Below, one piece after another: positions 50,184 through 60,828 of a stretch of DNA of 64,000 nucleotides (its first letter is position 1; each line of letters starts with the position of its first letter). The stretch lies in contig NZ_CP048810.1 in assembly GCF_013347965.1 (NCBI RefSeq), positions 5,765,501 through 5,829,500 on the forward strand. The letters are read 5' to 3'. Under the pieces are notes generated by a model that did not search any database, was not told where the DNA came from, and saw nothing but the letters and a program-made list of their open reading frames with translations. This DNA is from Pseudomonas bijieensis (lineage in GTDB: Bacteria > Pseudomonadota > Gammaproteobacteria > Pseudomonadales > Pseudomonadaceae). A program made the position numbers and the translations under genes.

Positions 50184-51634
50184 TTCGTTCGCTTCGGCTG
50201 CGGTTGATGCTGGCTGCCATGACCTTGGCAGTGCTGTTCATGCTGGCACTGTTGCCGGCCATGCAAGGCGCGTTCAGCCTGGCGTTGCAGGAGTCCATCG
50301 AGCAACGCCTGGCCTCGGACGTGACCACGCTGATTTCCGCCGCCCGGGTGGAAAACAACCGCTTGAAGATGCCGACGCAACTGCCCGATGAGCGCTTCAA
50401 CCTCGCTGACGCCCGCCTGCTGGGCTACATCTATGATCGCGAGGGGCGGCTGGTGTGGCGCTCCAAGGCCACCCAGGAAGAAAACATCAATTACACGCCG
50501 CGTTATGACGGCCAGGGCAATCAGTTCGCGCGCATTCGCGAGAACGACGGCCAGGAGTTTTTTGTCTATGACGTCGAGATCAAGCTGCTCGGCGGCCAGA
50601 ACGCGGCGTTCAGCATCGTCACCCTGCAACCGGTGCGCGATTACGAGGTGACCCTGCAAGGCTTGCGGGACAATCTCTACCTGGGCTTCGGCGCTGCCTT
50701 GGTGGTGCTGCTGGCGCTGCTGTGGATCGGCTTGACCTGGGGCCTGCGGGCGCTACGACGGCTGAGTCAGGAGCTGGACGAGATCGAAAGCGGAGCCCGG
50801 GAAAGCCTCAGTACCGAGCACCCTCGGGAGCTGTTGCGCCTGACCGGTTCCCTCAACCGCCTGCTCTACAGCGAACGGGAGCAGCGCAGCCGTTACCGCG
50901 ACTCTCTTGATGACCTGGCCCACAGCCTGAAAACCCCGCTGGCGGTATTGCAGGGTGTCAGCGAAGACATGGCCCGGCGTCCCGAGGATCGTGGGCAGGC
51001 CTGGGTGTTGCAGAGCCAGATCGAGCGCATGAGCCAGCAGATCGGCTATCAGTTGCAGCGCGCCAGCCTGCGCAAAAGCGGGCTGGTGCGCCATCAGGTG
51101 CGCTTGCGCCCGGTGCTGCAAAGCCTGTGCGATACCTTGGACAAGGTCTATCGCGACAAACGGGTCAATGTCAGTTTCGATCTGCCGGAGCAGTGTCAGG
51201 TGCCAATCGAACAGGGCGCCTTGCTGGAGATGCTCGGCAACCTGTTGGAGAACGCCTATCGGCTATGCCTGGGCGAGGTACGCGTGAGCGTGCACCAGAC
51301 CCTCGGTGGCATGGAGTTGAGTGTCGAGGACGACGGGCCGGGCGTGCCACCGGATCAACGAGCGCGGATTCTCCAGCGTGGTGAGCGGCTGGATCGCCAG
51401 CATCCGGGGCAGGGCATTGGCCTGGCGGTGGTCAAGGACATCATCGACAGCTACGGCGCCAAGTTGACTTTGGGGGGATTCAGAGCTGGGCGGGGCGGCG
51501 TTCCGGATTCATTTTCCGGTGGTTTGACTGGGATATTTTCGGTGTGTGTGCGGGCCTCTGTGGCGAGGGGATTTATCCCCGCTGGGCTGCGTAGCAGCCC
51601 CCAAACAGACAACTCGGTGTGCCAGGTAGATTGA
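50180..51634 (+). CDS. phoQ: PhoQ sensor kinase, C-terminus frameshifted
   Basis: Mg2+-sensing membrane kinase. The N-terminal membrane helix, acidic periplasmic sensor, second helix (about 165-188), HAMP, H-box (DLAHSLKTPLAVL) and HATPase (LGNLLENAYRLC, DDGPGVPP, GQGIGLAVVKDIID) are all present. At GGGGGG (51472-51477) the frame shifts: removing one G gives the family-like ending GDSELGGAAFRIHFPVV and a stop at 51525-51527 (448 residues). As printed, the frame instead runs through a REP element to 51634 with an unrelated tail of about 50 residues. GTG start overlapping phoP. Confidence 0.9.
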   Translation: MIRSLRLRLMLAAMTLAVLFMLALLPAMQGAFSLALQESIEQRLASDVTTLISAARVENNRLKMPTQLPDERFNLADARLLGYIYDREGRLVWRSKATQEENINYTPRYDGQGNQFARIRENDGQEFFVYDVEIKLLGGQNAAFSIVTLQPVRDYEVTLQGLRDNLYLGFGAALVVLLALLWIGLTWGLRALRRLSQELDEIESGARESLSTEHPRELLRLTGSLNRLLYSEREQRSRYRDSLDDLAHSLKTPLAVLQGVSEDMARRPEDRGQAWVLQSQIERMSQQIGYQLQRASLRKSGLVRHQVRLRPVLQSLCDTLDKVYRDKRVNVSFDLPEQCQVPIEQGALLEMLGNLLENAYRLCLGEVRVSVHQTLGGMELSVEDDGPGVPPDQRARILQRGERLDRQHPGQGIGLAVVKDIIDSYGAKLTLGGFRAGRGGVPDSFSGGLTGIFSVCVRASVARGFIPAGLRSSPQTDNSVCQVD

Positions 51635-52722
51635 GTCACTGCTTTAGGGCTGCTGCGCAGCCCAACGGGGATAAATCCCCTCGCCACAGGGGCAGCACCC
51701 CGCAGGAACTGGATGCCACCACTCAGTTCTCCATCGCCCGATAAGCCCCCCGGTGTCAGCCCCGTCCACTTCTTGAATGCTCGGTGAAACGCCGACGGTT
51801 CGGAGAACCCCAACTGCTCGGCGATCTGTTGTAGTGACAGGTCCGCGCGTCCCAGGTGATAGATGGCGATATCCCGCCGCAACTGATCCTTGAGTTCCTG
51901 GAAGCTGGTGCCTTCCTCCCGCAAGTGCCGGCGCAAGGTCTGCGGGCTGAGGTGCAGATGGGCGGCGACGGTGTCCAGGTCGGGCCAGCGTGCCGTGTCG
52001 CGGCTGAGCAGGCGGCGCAGTTGGCTGCTCAGGCTGTGGCCGTCGTCCGGACGCGACAGCAGGTCGGCGGGGGAGCGCTCGAGGAAATGCTTGAGGGTGC
52101 GTTCGTCCTGCAGCAGCGGCATTTCCAGGTAGCGACTATGGAACAACAGGCTGCTGCTGCGGGCGTCGAACACCAGCGGACAGGGAAACAATAAGTCGTA
52201 TTCGGCGCCGTGGGCGGGTTTGGTATAGCCGAAGGTCGCCTGTTCCAGGCCGATCCGCTGGCCGATCAGCCAACTGGCGAGGCGATGCCAGACCACCAGC
52301 AGGCTTTCAGTCAGGAAGTGATCGGGGTCCCAGAGCGTCGAATCGTCCAGCACCAGTCGCACTCGCTCGCCTTCGGTTTCCAGCGTCAGGCTCGGGGCGT
52401 CGGGGAACAGGCTGTAGAACAGCAAGCCACGCTGAAGAGCCTTGCCCAGGGTCCGACAGTGAATCAACGCGTGACACATCATGGCAAACGTCCCGGGTTT
52501 ACTCGCCGCCCGGCCGAATCCCAGGTATTCGTCCCCCAGTGCCAGCCACAGAGCCTGCAACAGGCGGGCGAATTGCTCGGGCGCAATCCGCGCCCGCGGC
52601 TCATCCAACAGCTCAGGGCTGATGCCCAGCTGTTGCAGCAGGGGAAAATAGTCGAAGCCTTGCCGACGCGCACCGCCCAGGGCGGCGCGGGCGAAGTGGC
52701 TGGCGATCGTGCGTTGGCGCAT
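51451..52722 (-). CDS. AraC family transcriptional regulator, C-terminus frameshifted
   Basis: N-terminal ligand-binding domain of the Arabinose_bd type (FPLLQQLGISPELLDEPRARI) and C-terminal HTH_18 (VAAHLHLSPQTLRRHLREEGTSFQ, LSLQQIAEQLGFSEPSAFHRAFKKWTGLTPG). After TPG the family continues AYRAMEN-stop. Removing one base from the C6 run at 51746-51751 restores exactly that, ending at 51723 (332 residues). As printed the frame continues through a REP element for about 95 residues and falsely overlaps phoQ. It lies divergent from dctA; the target is unknown. Confidence 0.88.
   Translation of the reverse strand: MRQRTIASHFARAALGGARRQGFDYFPLLQQLGISPELLDEPRARIAPEQFARLLQALWLALGDEYLGFGRAASKPGTFAMMCHALIHCRTLGKALQRGLLFYSLFPDAPSLTLETEGERVRLVLDDSTLWDPDHFLTESLLVVWHRLASWLIGQRIGLEQATFGYTKPAHGAEYDLLFPCPLVFDARSSSLLFHSRYLEMPLLQDERTLKHFLERSPADLLSRPDDGHSLSSQLRRLLSRDTARWPDLDTVAAHLHLSPQTLRRHLREEGTSFQELKDQLRRDIAIYHLGRADLSLQQIAEQLGFSEPSAFHRAFKKWTGLTPGGLSGDGELSGGIQFLRGAAPVARGFIPVGLRSSPKAVTQSTWHTELSVWGLLRSPAGINPLATEARTHTENIPVKPPENESGTPPRPALNPPKVNLAP
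51558..51690. repeat. REP palindrome pair, GTGGCGAGGGGATTTATCCCC type
   Basis: Long inverted arms between the true ends of phoQ and the araC-type gene. The out-of-frame tails of both genes read through it, explaining the shared GFIP/GLRSSP-like residues. Confidence 0.85.
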
Positions 52723-52777
52723 GGCAGAAATCCGTCCGTTAAGCGGGCGATGGTAGCAGGGGGGGAGGGCTGAACAA

Positions 52778-52832
52778 GGCGGATATCCGCCAAATCCCGG
52801 AATGCGAAACGGCTTGTAGGCGGAAATCCGCC
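52778..52832. promoter_or_regulatory. Paired palindromic operators upstream of dctA
   Basis: GGCGGATATCCGCC (52778-52791) and GGCGGAAATCCGCC (52819-52832), centres 41 bases apart (about four helical turns). They lie about 80 bases before a sigma-54 promoter, fitting enhancer sites for a DctD-like activator. A third, weaker match lies near 52857-52868. Confidence 0.7.
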
Positions 52833-52909
52833 ACCTTACACGTCACGTTTAATCCCTGTGGAATCCGCTAACCCGTCTGCTATACCGGATGTAGGGGGTT
52901 TCGCAAAAA

Positions 52910-52925
52910 TGGCACGCGCTTTGCG
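52910..52925 (+). promoter_or_regulatory. Sigma-54 promoter of dctA
   Basis: TGGCAC-GCGCT-TTGCG with the required GG/GC spacing, 130 bases before the dctA start. Confidence 0.85.
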
Positions 52926-53054
52926 AAGGGTTAGGTAGGTCTGCCGCGTGCAGCCGACAAAAAACAAATCCCTCCAGTGCAGGAGGGTTCGCAATTGAGG
53001 TGCCGTTGATGACAGGTGGATGTCGTCATGCGGGACTCTTGAGGAAGGTTTGCC

Positions 53055-54407
53055 ATGACGACTCGTCAGCCACTGTACAAATCCCTGTATTTCCAGGTGA
53101 TCGTAGCCATTGCCATCGGTATTTTGCTCGGCCACTTCTACCCGCAGACCGGTGTTGCCCTCAAGCCATTCGGCGACGGGTTCATCAAACTGATCAAAAT
53201 GGTCATCGCCCCCATCATCTTCTGTACCGTCGTCAGCGGCATCGGCGGCATGCAGAACATGAAATCGGTGGGCAAGACTGGCGGCTATGCGCTGCTGTAC
53301 TTCGAAATCGTCTCCACCATCGCCCTGCTGATCGGCCTGGTCGTGGTCAACGTCGTACAGCCGGGCGTTGGCATGCACATCGACGTGGCAACCCTGGACA
53401 CCAGCAAGATCGCCGGTTTCATCTCGGCTGGTAAAGACCAGAGCATCATCGCCTTCATCCTCAACGTGATCCCGAACACCATCGTGGGTGCGTTCGCCAA
53501 CGGCGACATCCTGCAAGTGTTGATGTTCTCGGTGCTCTTCGGTTTCGCCCTGCATCGCCTGGGTGCCTACGGCAAGCCGGTGCTGGACTTCATCGATCGC
53601 TTCGCCCACGTGATGTTCATCATCATCAACATGATCATGAAGCTGGCGCCTATCGGTGCGTTCGGTGCCATGGCCTTCACCATCGGTGCCTACGGTGTCG
53701 GTTCGCTGGTGCAACTGGGCCAGCTGATGATCTGCTTCTACATCACTTGCGTGGTGTTCGTGCTGGTGGTGCTGGGCGCCATCTGCCGCGCCCACGGTTT
53801 CAGCGTGGTCAAGCTGATCCGCTACATCCGTGAAGAACTGCTGATCGTGCTGGGTACTTCCTCGTCGGAATCGGCCCTGCCACGCATGCTGATCAAGATG
53901 GAGCGCCTGGGTGCCAAGAAGTCGGTCGTAGGCCTGGTCATCCCGACTGGCTACTCGTTCAACCTCGACGGTACTTCGATCTACCTGACCATGGCTGCGG
54001 TGTTCATCGCCCAGGCCACCGACACCCCAATGGACCTGACTCACCAGATCACCCTGCTGCTGGTGCTGCTGCTGTCGTCCAAAGGTGCTGCTGGCGTGAC
54101 CGGTAGCGGTTTCATCGTACTGGCGGCCACCCTGTCGGCCGTGGGCACCTTGCCGGTGGCCGGCCTTGCACTGATCCTGGGTATCGACCGCTTCATGTCC
54201 GAAGCCCGCGCCCTGACCAACCTGGTGGGCAACGCCGTTGCCACGATCGTGGTTGCCAAGTGGGTCAAGGAGCTGGACGAGAACCAACTGCAGACCGAAC
54301 TGGCTTCCGGCGGTCGCGGTATCTCCGACGTCCGTGAAGATGACGAGCAGATTGCGGCGGCGCAGATTGCAGCGGCAGAGTCCTCTGCTCCAGGCGCTGT
54401 GAAGTAA
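53055..54407 (+). CDS. dctA: C4-dicarboxylate transporter DctA
   Basis: A 450-residue cation symporter for succinate, fumarate and malate in the inner membrane. Many hydrophobic helices, with the DAACS-family motifs [39 protein letters not shown] and [19 protein letters not shown]. The C-terminal about 30 residues are a hydrophilic tail. The control region (two enhancer-like sites and a sigma-54 promoter) suggests DctB/DctD control. Fully intact. Confidence 0.95.
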   Translation: MTTRQPLYKSLYFQVIVAIAIGILLGHFYPQTGVALKPFGDGFIKLIKMVIAPIIFCTVVSGIGGMQNMKSVGKTGGYALLYFEIVSTIALLIGLVVVNVVQPGVGMHIDVATLDTSKIAGFISAGKDQSIIAFILNVIPNTIVGAFANGDILQVLMFSVLFGFALHRLGAYGKPVLDFIDRFAHVMFIIINMIMKLAPIGAFGAMAFTIGAYGVGSLVQLGQLMICFYITCVVFVLVVLGAICRAHGFSVVKLIRYIREELLIVLGTSSSESALPRMLIKMERLGAKKSVVGLVIPTGYSFNLDGTSIYLTMAAVFIAQATDTPMDLTHQITLLLVLLLSSKGAAGVTGSGFIVLAATLSAVGTLPVAGLALILGIDRFMSEARALTNLVGNAVATIVVAKWVKELDENQLQTELASGGRGISDVREDDEQIAAAQIAAAESSAPGAVK

Positions 54408-54423
54408 GCTACAGGCTGTAATG

Positions 54424-54448
54424 AAAAACCCGCTTCGGCGGGTTTTTT
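54424..54448 (+). terminator. dctA terminator
   Basis: AAAAACCCGC-TTCG-GCGGGTTTTTT. Confidence 0.92.
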
Positions 54449-54508
54449 ATTGCGCCTGAGTTCGCAAGATAAGTGTGCTTTTGTGCCAAGGGGATTTATC
54501 CCACACTC

Positions 54509-54594
54509 TGTGGGAGCAAGGCTTGCCCGCGATGAAGGCGATGCGGTCTTTCAGGATTGAGGCGCCTGTTTCGCGAGCAAGCTTTGCTCCCACA
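54509..54594. repeat. REP palindrome pair, GTGGGAGCAAGGCTTGCCCGCG type
   Basis: Inverted pair occupying most of the 313-base gap between dctA and the CoA-transferase gene; the rest of that gap shows no gene. Confidence 0.8.
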
Positions 54595-54720
54595 GCCCAG
54601 CGTCGCCACACGGATCTGTGCCAGCCATGAGCACAATCGTCATTCGATGTGACACCTGCGGTAATTGCCCCACCGCCAACCCCTGCCTAGTCTTTCACCA
54701 TCACCCCTCGGAGATCGCTC

Positions 54721-55902
54721 ATGCAAGGCCCACTGGCATCGCTCAAGGTTCTGGACTTCTCGACCCTGCTGCCCGGCCCATTCGCCTCGCTGTTGCTGGC
54801 GGACATGGGAGCCGAGGTGTTGCGCATCGAGTCGCCGACCCGCCAGGACCTTTTGCGGGTACTACCGCCCCATGACCGGGGCGTATCGGCCAGCCACGCC
54901 TACCTCAACCGCAACAAGCGCAGCCTGGCCCTGGACCTCAAGCAACCGCAAGCGTTGGAGGTGGTCACGCAGTTGCTGGCGGACTACGACATCCTGCTGG
55001 AGCAGTTCCGCCCTGGCGTGATGGAGCGACTGGGCCTGGGGTATGAGGCCTTGAAGGCGATCAACCCACGGTTGATCTATGTGTCGATCACCGGCTATGG
55101 CCAGACCGGCCCCTATAAGGACCGCGCCGGGCACGACATCAACTACCTGGCCTTGGCGGGGCTGGCCAGTCATACCGGCCGCGCCGACAGCGGCCCACTG
55201 CCGCTGGGGATCCAGGCGGCGGACATTGCTGGCGGTTCGCTACACGGGGTGATCGGGCTGTTGGCAGCGGTGATTGCCCGTCAGCAGACCGGGCAGGGCC
55301 AGCACCTGGATGTGAGCATGACCGACTGTGTATTCAGCCTGAACGCCATGGCCGGTGCCGGTTACCTGGCCTGTGGGGTGGAACCGGGTTGGGAAAACCA
55401 GATGCTCAACGGCGGCAGTTTCTACGACTATTACCGCACCCGCGATGGTCGCTGGATGTCGGTGGGCAGCCTGGAACCGGCCTTCATGCAGGCGCTGTGC
55501 GAGGCTTTGGGGCGACCGGAGCTGGCGGCCCAGGGGCTGTCGCCTCAACCCGAGCAACAGCGCATGCTCAAGCAGGCACTGCAAGCGGAGTTCGAGAAGC
55601 ATGATTTCGCCGAGCTTTGCAGCTTGTTCGCCGGGATCGATGCCTGTGTCGAACCGGTGCTGAGTCTTGAGGAAACCATCAGGCATCCGCAGCTACAGGC
55701 TCGGGAGCTGGTGACACAGGTGCCCCGTGGCGATGGTTCGAGCCAGGCGCAGATGGCCTGTCCGCTGAAATTTTCCGAAGGGTTGCCCGAGCCTCGGCAT
55801 ATTGGCGCGGGGCTGGGGGCGCATACGGATCAGGTGTTGGGGGAGTTGGGGTTCAGTGTTGAGCGGATTGCTCAATTGCGCAGTGCCCAGGTGATTTTGT
55901 AG
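54721..55902 (+). CDS. CaiB/BaiF family (class III) CoA-transferase
   Basis: A 393-residue enzyme moving CoA between carboxylic acids. The N-terminus (LASLKVLDFSTLLPGPFASLLLADMGAEVLRIE) and NRNKRSLALDLK are typical, and the catalytic Asp is in the AGHDINYLALAG segment. GGAG is upstream of the ATG. It stands alone with REP elements on both sides; substrates are not deducible. Confidence 0.92.
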   Translation: MQGPLASLKVLDFSTLLPGPFASLLLADMGAEVLRIESPTRQDLLRVLPPHDRGVSASHAYLNRNKRSLALDLKQPQALEVVTQLLADYDILLEQFRPGVMERLGLGYEALKAINPRLIYVSITGYGQTGPYKDRAGHDINYLALAGLASHTGRADSGPLPLGIQAADIAGGSLHGVIGLLAAVIARQQTGQGQHLDVSMTDCVFSLNAMAGAGYLACGVEPGWENQMLNGGSFYDYYRTRDGRWMSVGSLEPAFMQALCEALGRPELAAQGLSPQPEQQRMLKQALQAEFEKHDFAELCSLFAGIDACVEPVLSLEETIRHPQLQARELVTQVPRGDGSSQAQMACPLKFSEGLPEPRHIGAGLGAHTDQVLGELGFSVERIAQLRSAQVIL

Positions 55903-55918
55903 TGCTTTCAAGTGCCCT

Positions 55919-55993
55919 TCGCGAGCAGGCTCGCTCCCACAGTGGATCCATGTACGACGCAAATCCCCCTGTGGGAGCGAGCCTGCTCGCGAT
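55919..55993. repeat. REP palindrome pair, GTGGGAGCGAGC type (inverted order)
   Basis: TCGCGAGCAGGCTCGCTCCC then its complement, between convergent genes. Confidence 0.85.
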
Positions 55994-56022
55994 AGGGCCA
56001 GTCGAAACTCTACAAAAAATTG

Positions 56023-56517
56023 CTATTCGACCCGCGTCTCTCCACTGAACACCAAGGTCTGTCGACAACTACGACACAAATATCGCCGTCCCTGGCGCAC
56101 CAGGCTGTGGCGCTGGGCCGAAAACGGGAAGTCACTGCCGTCGCAGGGGCATTTGTAGATGTAGCGGGTCACGCTGCGGCGTTTGATTTCGTAGGTGTGG
56201 CAACGGTTGGGCGGCAGTTCGTACACCCCGCGCATGATCAGTTGCCATTCTTCGCCATGGGGCTGGATGCGCTCGCCAAACAGTTGGTGGGCGATCAGGT
56301 GCGCGACTTCGTGAGCGACGGTCTGCTTGAGGAAGTCTTCGGCGTTTTCCCGGTACAACTGTGGATTGAAGCGCAGCAGATTCTCATGCAGGTGCGCGAC
56401 ACCGGCCTTCTGGCCACGCAACTTGAGGCTGACCACCGGGCGTTTGAAAGGACGTTTGAAAAAGGATTCGGCTTGTTGGTAACACTCTTCGACGCGGGTA
56501 TTGAGTTGCTCGAGCAT
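56023..56517 (-). CDS. sprT: SprT family zinc metalloprotease
   Basis: A 164-residue SprT-like protein with the zinc-binding HEVAHLIAHQLFG motif and a C-terminal zinc ribbon (CPC near 123, CRSC near 149). The biological substrate in bacteria is unclear; the fold is shared with Spartan proteases. Full family length. Confidence 0.93.
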   Translation of the reverse strand: MLEQLNTRVEECYQQAESFFKRPFKRPVVSLKLRGQKAGVAHLHENLLRFNPQLYRENAEDFLKQTVAHEVAHLIAHQLFGERIQPHGEEWQLIMRGVYELPPNRCHTYEIKRRSVTRYIYKCPCDGSDFPFSAQRHSLVRQGRRYLCRSCRQTLVFSGETRVE

Positions 56518-56615
56518 GCTTTACGGGTCTCCAGAAATCCGAGTATGCCGCAAGCGTCGGCCGTTGCGAATCGTTCAGGCGCCCAGTGGTCGTTTCCACC
56601 CTCGCAAACACAGGA

Positions 56616-56635
56616 AGGCCGCCTTGCGGCGGCCT
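56616..56635 (-). terminator. GC-rich hairpin after the Yip1-type gene
   Basis: AGGCCGCC-TTGC-GGCGGCCT with a short, impure T-stretch; possible terminator. Confidence 0.45.
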
Positions 56636-56676
56636 GTGTTGGCAGATCCTGCTTCTTATTGGAGAGCTTCAATCAT

Positions 56677-57279
56677 TCAGTTGGTATACACCGGGCCGAC
56701 GCCCAGCCCCCAGACGATGACCGTGAACGCCATGATTGCCACCAGCACTACCAGGCCGACGGCGAGCACCGAACTGGAAAACAGGAAACCTTCGTCCTGG
56801 GGAATGTTCATGAACGTTGGCAGACCCACATACAGCAGGTAGACCGTGTAGCAGATCGCCGCCGTGCCGACGATCATCCCCAGCCACATGTGCGGGTAGA
56901 GCGCCGCCAGGCCGCCGATGAACAAAGGTGTTGCGGTGTAGGTGGCGAACGCAACGCAACGGGCCAGACTCGGATTGGCATCATAGGTGCGGGCCATCCA
57001 ATGGATGAAAGCGCCCATCACTGCCACACCGCCCAACATGGCCAGGTACGACATGATGGTCATCCACAGCGCGCTTTCCTGGGTGAGCATGACCGGTGGG
57101 CGATTGCCGATGACCCATCCTACCTGTGTGGTACCGATGAACGCCGACACGGCGGGAATAGCCGCCAGGATCAGCGTGTGGGTGAGGTACATGTGGCTGA
57201 TGCTTTCCTCCTGATCGCCACGGATTTCTTTCCATTCTTGATCAGGGTGGGTAAAGAGCCCCACGACATGATGGATCAT
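56677..57279 (-). CDS. Yip1 family inner-membrane protein
   Basis: A 200-residue protein of unknown function. Begins MIHHVVGLFTHPDQEWKEIR (a Yip1-domain opening) followed by five hydrophobic helices. AAAGGAGTGAC lies upstream of the ATG. Single gene. Confidence 0.9.
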   Translation of the reverse strand: MIHHVVGLFTHPDQEWKEIRGDQEESISHMYLTHTLILAAIPAVSAFIGTTQVGWVIGNRPPVMLTQESALWMTIMSYLAMLGGVAVMGAFIHWMARTYDANPSLARCVAFATYTATPLFIGGLAALYPHMWLGMIVGTAAICYTVYLLYVGLPTFMNIPQDEGFLFSSSVLAVGLVVLVAIMAFTVIVWGLGVGPVYTN

Positions 57280-57690
57280 AGTCAGTCACTCCTTTGTTAT
57301 TGCCATCGCCCCCCAACGGAGCGCCTACGGGCCAAATGGCCGGGTAAGTAAAGGTCTGTAAGTGTGTGCGACCTTATGTCGCAGTATAGAAAGGAGTCGC
57401 CGCGAGGGGGATGGGGGGCTTAGAGCAAATCGCGCTGTAGGCGATGGTGTTAATCGCCGATGGGTCTGTACATGACTTGGCAACGAAATTCACTTTGTGG
57501 CGAGGCGATTGTGGGAGCAAGGCTTGCCTGCGATGGAAGCGATGCGGTCTTTCAGAAACCGAGGCGTCTGTTTCGCGAGCAAGCTTTGCTCCCACAATCT
57601 TGACCACAACAGTGGTGCATCAACCCTTCGCCGACGGCGGATTTTTGCGTAAAATGCCGGCCTTTCGTCACACCTCACGGATTTCGCGTC
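57280..57690. other. Intergenic region before ttcA
   Basis: 411 bases with a REP pair (57508-57597) and no gene. Confidence 0.4.
57508..57597. repeat. REP palindrome pair, GTGGGAGCAAGGCTTGCC type
   Basis: ATTGTGGGAGCAAGGCTTGC and its inverted copy. Confidence 0.85.
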
Positions 57691-58515
57691 ATGGGCACTC
57701 TTACGGTCAACCAGAACAAACTGCAAAAGCGCCTGCGCCGCCAGGCCGGTGAGGCGGTCGCCGATTTCAACATGATCGAGGACGGCGACAAGGTCATGGT
57801 CTGCCTGTCCGGTGGTAAGGACAGCTACACCTTGCTCGATGTGCTGATGCATCTGCAGAAGGTTGCGCCGATCAAGTTCGACATCGTCGCGGTGAACATG
57901 GACCAGAAGCAGCCCGGTTTCCCCGAGCATGTGCTGCCGGCCTACCTTGAGTCGCTGGGCGTGGAATACCACATCGTCGAGAAAGACACCTATTCGGTGG
58001 TCAAGGAACTGATTCCCGAAGGCAAGACCACCTGTTCGCTGTGCTCACGCCTGCGGCGCGGCACGCTCTACACCTTCGCCGACGAGATCGGTGCGACCAA
58101 GATGGCCCTGGGTCACCACCGTGACGACATCGTCGAAACGTTCTTTTTGAACATGTTCTACAACGGCTCGCTCAAGGCCATGCCGCCCAAGCTGCGCGCC
58201 GATGACGGGCGCAATGTGGTGATCCGCCCGCTGGCCTATTGCAGCGAGAAAGACATCCAGGCCTATTCGGATTTCAAGCAGTTCCCGATCATCCCCTGCA
58301 ACCTCTGCGGCTCCCAGGAAAACCTGCAACGTCAGGTGGTCAAGGAGATGCTTCAGGAATGGGAGCGCAAGACCCCGGGCCGTACCGAGAGCATTTTCCG
58401 CGGCTTGCAGAATGTCATCCCATCGCAACTGGCGGACCGCAACCTGTTCGACTTCACCAACCTGCGCATCGACGAAAACGCCACGCCGCGGTTCGTCAAT
58501 GTGGTGAACCTCTGA
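57691..58515 (+). CDS. ttcA: TtcA, tRNA 2-thiocytidine synthetase
   Basis: A 274-residue iron-sulphur enzyme that thiolates cytidine 32 of tRNAs. The PP-loop [11 protein letters not shown] activates the base, [10 protein letters not shown] supplies the CxxC cluster ligands and CNLCGSQ the third region. Full length. A terminator follows. Confidence 0.95.
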   Translation: MGTLTVNQNKLQKRLRRQAGEAVADFNMIEDGDKVMVCLSGGKDSYTLLDVLMHLQKVAPIKFDIVAVNMDQKQPGFPEHVLPAYLESLGVEYHIVEKDTYSVVKELIPEGKTTCSLCSRLRRGTLYTFADEIGATKMALGHHRDDIVETFFLNMFYNGSLKAMPPKLRADDGRNVVIRPLAYCSEKDIQAYSDFKQFPIIPCNLCGSQENLQRQVVKEMLQEWERKTPGRTESIFRGLQNVIPSQLADRNLFDFTNLRIDENATPRFVNVVNL

Positions 58516-58535
58516 CGAGGGCAAGGGCTTTATTC

Positions 58536-58558
58536 ACGGCGCTCGCGGGCGCCGTTTT
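58536..58558 (+). terminator. ttcA terminator
   Basis: ACGGCGC / GCGCCGT stem followed by a short T-run; 18 bases before the next start, so some read-through is likely. Confidence 0.65.
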
Positions 58559-58575
58559 CATTTCAGGGAGAGGGC

Positions 58576-59250
58576 ATGCGCGATTACAAGTGGTTACACG
58601 AGTATTGTCTGAACCGCTTCGGTTCGGCGGCTGAACTGGAAGCTCACCTGCCGGTTCCCAAGACCCCGGCGCAACTGCGCAAGATCAGCGACGACCGCTA
58701 CCTCTCGACCATGGCGCTGCGGGTCTTCCGTGCCGGGCTCAAGCACAGCCTGGTGGACGCCAAGTGGCCGGCCTTCGAAGAGGTGTTCTTCAAGTTCGAT
58801 CCGGAAAAAGTCGTGCTGATGAGCGCCGAGCACCTGGAGCGGCTGATGCAGGACGCACGGATCATTCGCCACCTGGGCAAGCTCAAGAGCGTGCCGCGTA
58901 ACGCGCAGCTGATATTGGACGTGGCCCATGAAAAGGGCAGCTTCGGCGCGCTGGTAGCCGACTGGCCGGTGACCGATATCGTCGGCCTGTGGACCTATCT
59001 GAAAAAGCATGGCCATCAGTTGGGTGGCCTATCGGCACCGCGCTTCCTGCGCATGATGGGCAAGGACACCTTCGTGCCCAGCTATGACGTGGTGGCGGCG
59101 CTCAATGCCCAGGACATCATCGACAAAGTCCCCACCAGCCTGCGCGACCTGGCGACAGTGCAGAACGCCTTCAACCAGTGGCATGAAGAGAGTGGGGGAC
59201 GGCCGATGAGCCAGATTTCGATGATGCTGGCGTATACCGTGAATCATTGA
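58576..59250 (+). CDS. DNA-3-methyladenine glycosylase I family protein
   Basis: A 224-residue HhH-fold protein resembling the Tag family of base-excision enzymes. Features: LSTMALRVFRAGLKHSLVDAKWPAFEEVF, ARIIRHLGKLKSVPRNAQLI, and a helix-hairpin region. The Tag zinc-site residues are not obvious, so substrate specificity may differ from classical Tag. GGGAGAGG precedes the ATG. Confidence 0.85.
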   Translation: MRDYKWLHEYCLNRFGSAAELEAHLPVPKTPAQLRKISDDRYLSTMALRVFRAGLKHSLVDAKWPAFEEVFFKFDPEKVVLMSAEHLERLMQDARIIRHLGKLKSVPRNAQLILDVAHEKGSFGALVADWPVTDIVGLWTYLKKHGHQLGGLSAPRFLRMMGKDTFVPSYDVVAALNAQDIIDKVPTSLRDLATVQNAFNQWHEESGGRPMSQISMMLAYTVNH

Positions 59251-59256
59251 GATCGC

Positions 59257-59330
59257 ATCGCGAGCAGACTCGCCCCACACTGGATCTGTGGCGTTCACAA
59301 CACCTCTGTGGGAGCGAGCCTGCTCGCGAA
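59257..59330. repeat. REP palindrome pair, GTGGGAGCGAGC type
   Basis: ATCGCGAGCAGACTCGCCCC and a matching GTGGGAGCGAGCCTGCTCGC arm; one arm has diverged. Confidence 0.8.
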
Positions 59331-59340
59331 TAGCAATTTA

Positions 59341-60714
<1,374 letters not shown>

Positions 60715-60828
60715 GAGCGGGTCGCATCTTGCGTAAGGTGGCGGCTATTCTACTGTGCCGCGAAGTCCCTAGCACCTTAGAGAGGCGACGGGTCGCAGCA
60801 GCGTTCACATTCAGACAAGGATTGGTAC

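Noticed and set aside
51451..51634. True antisense overlap of phoQ and the araC-type gene
   Set aside because: Both tails arise from one extra base in a homopolymer; restored genes do not overlap.
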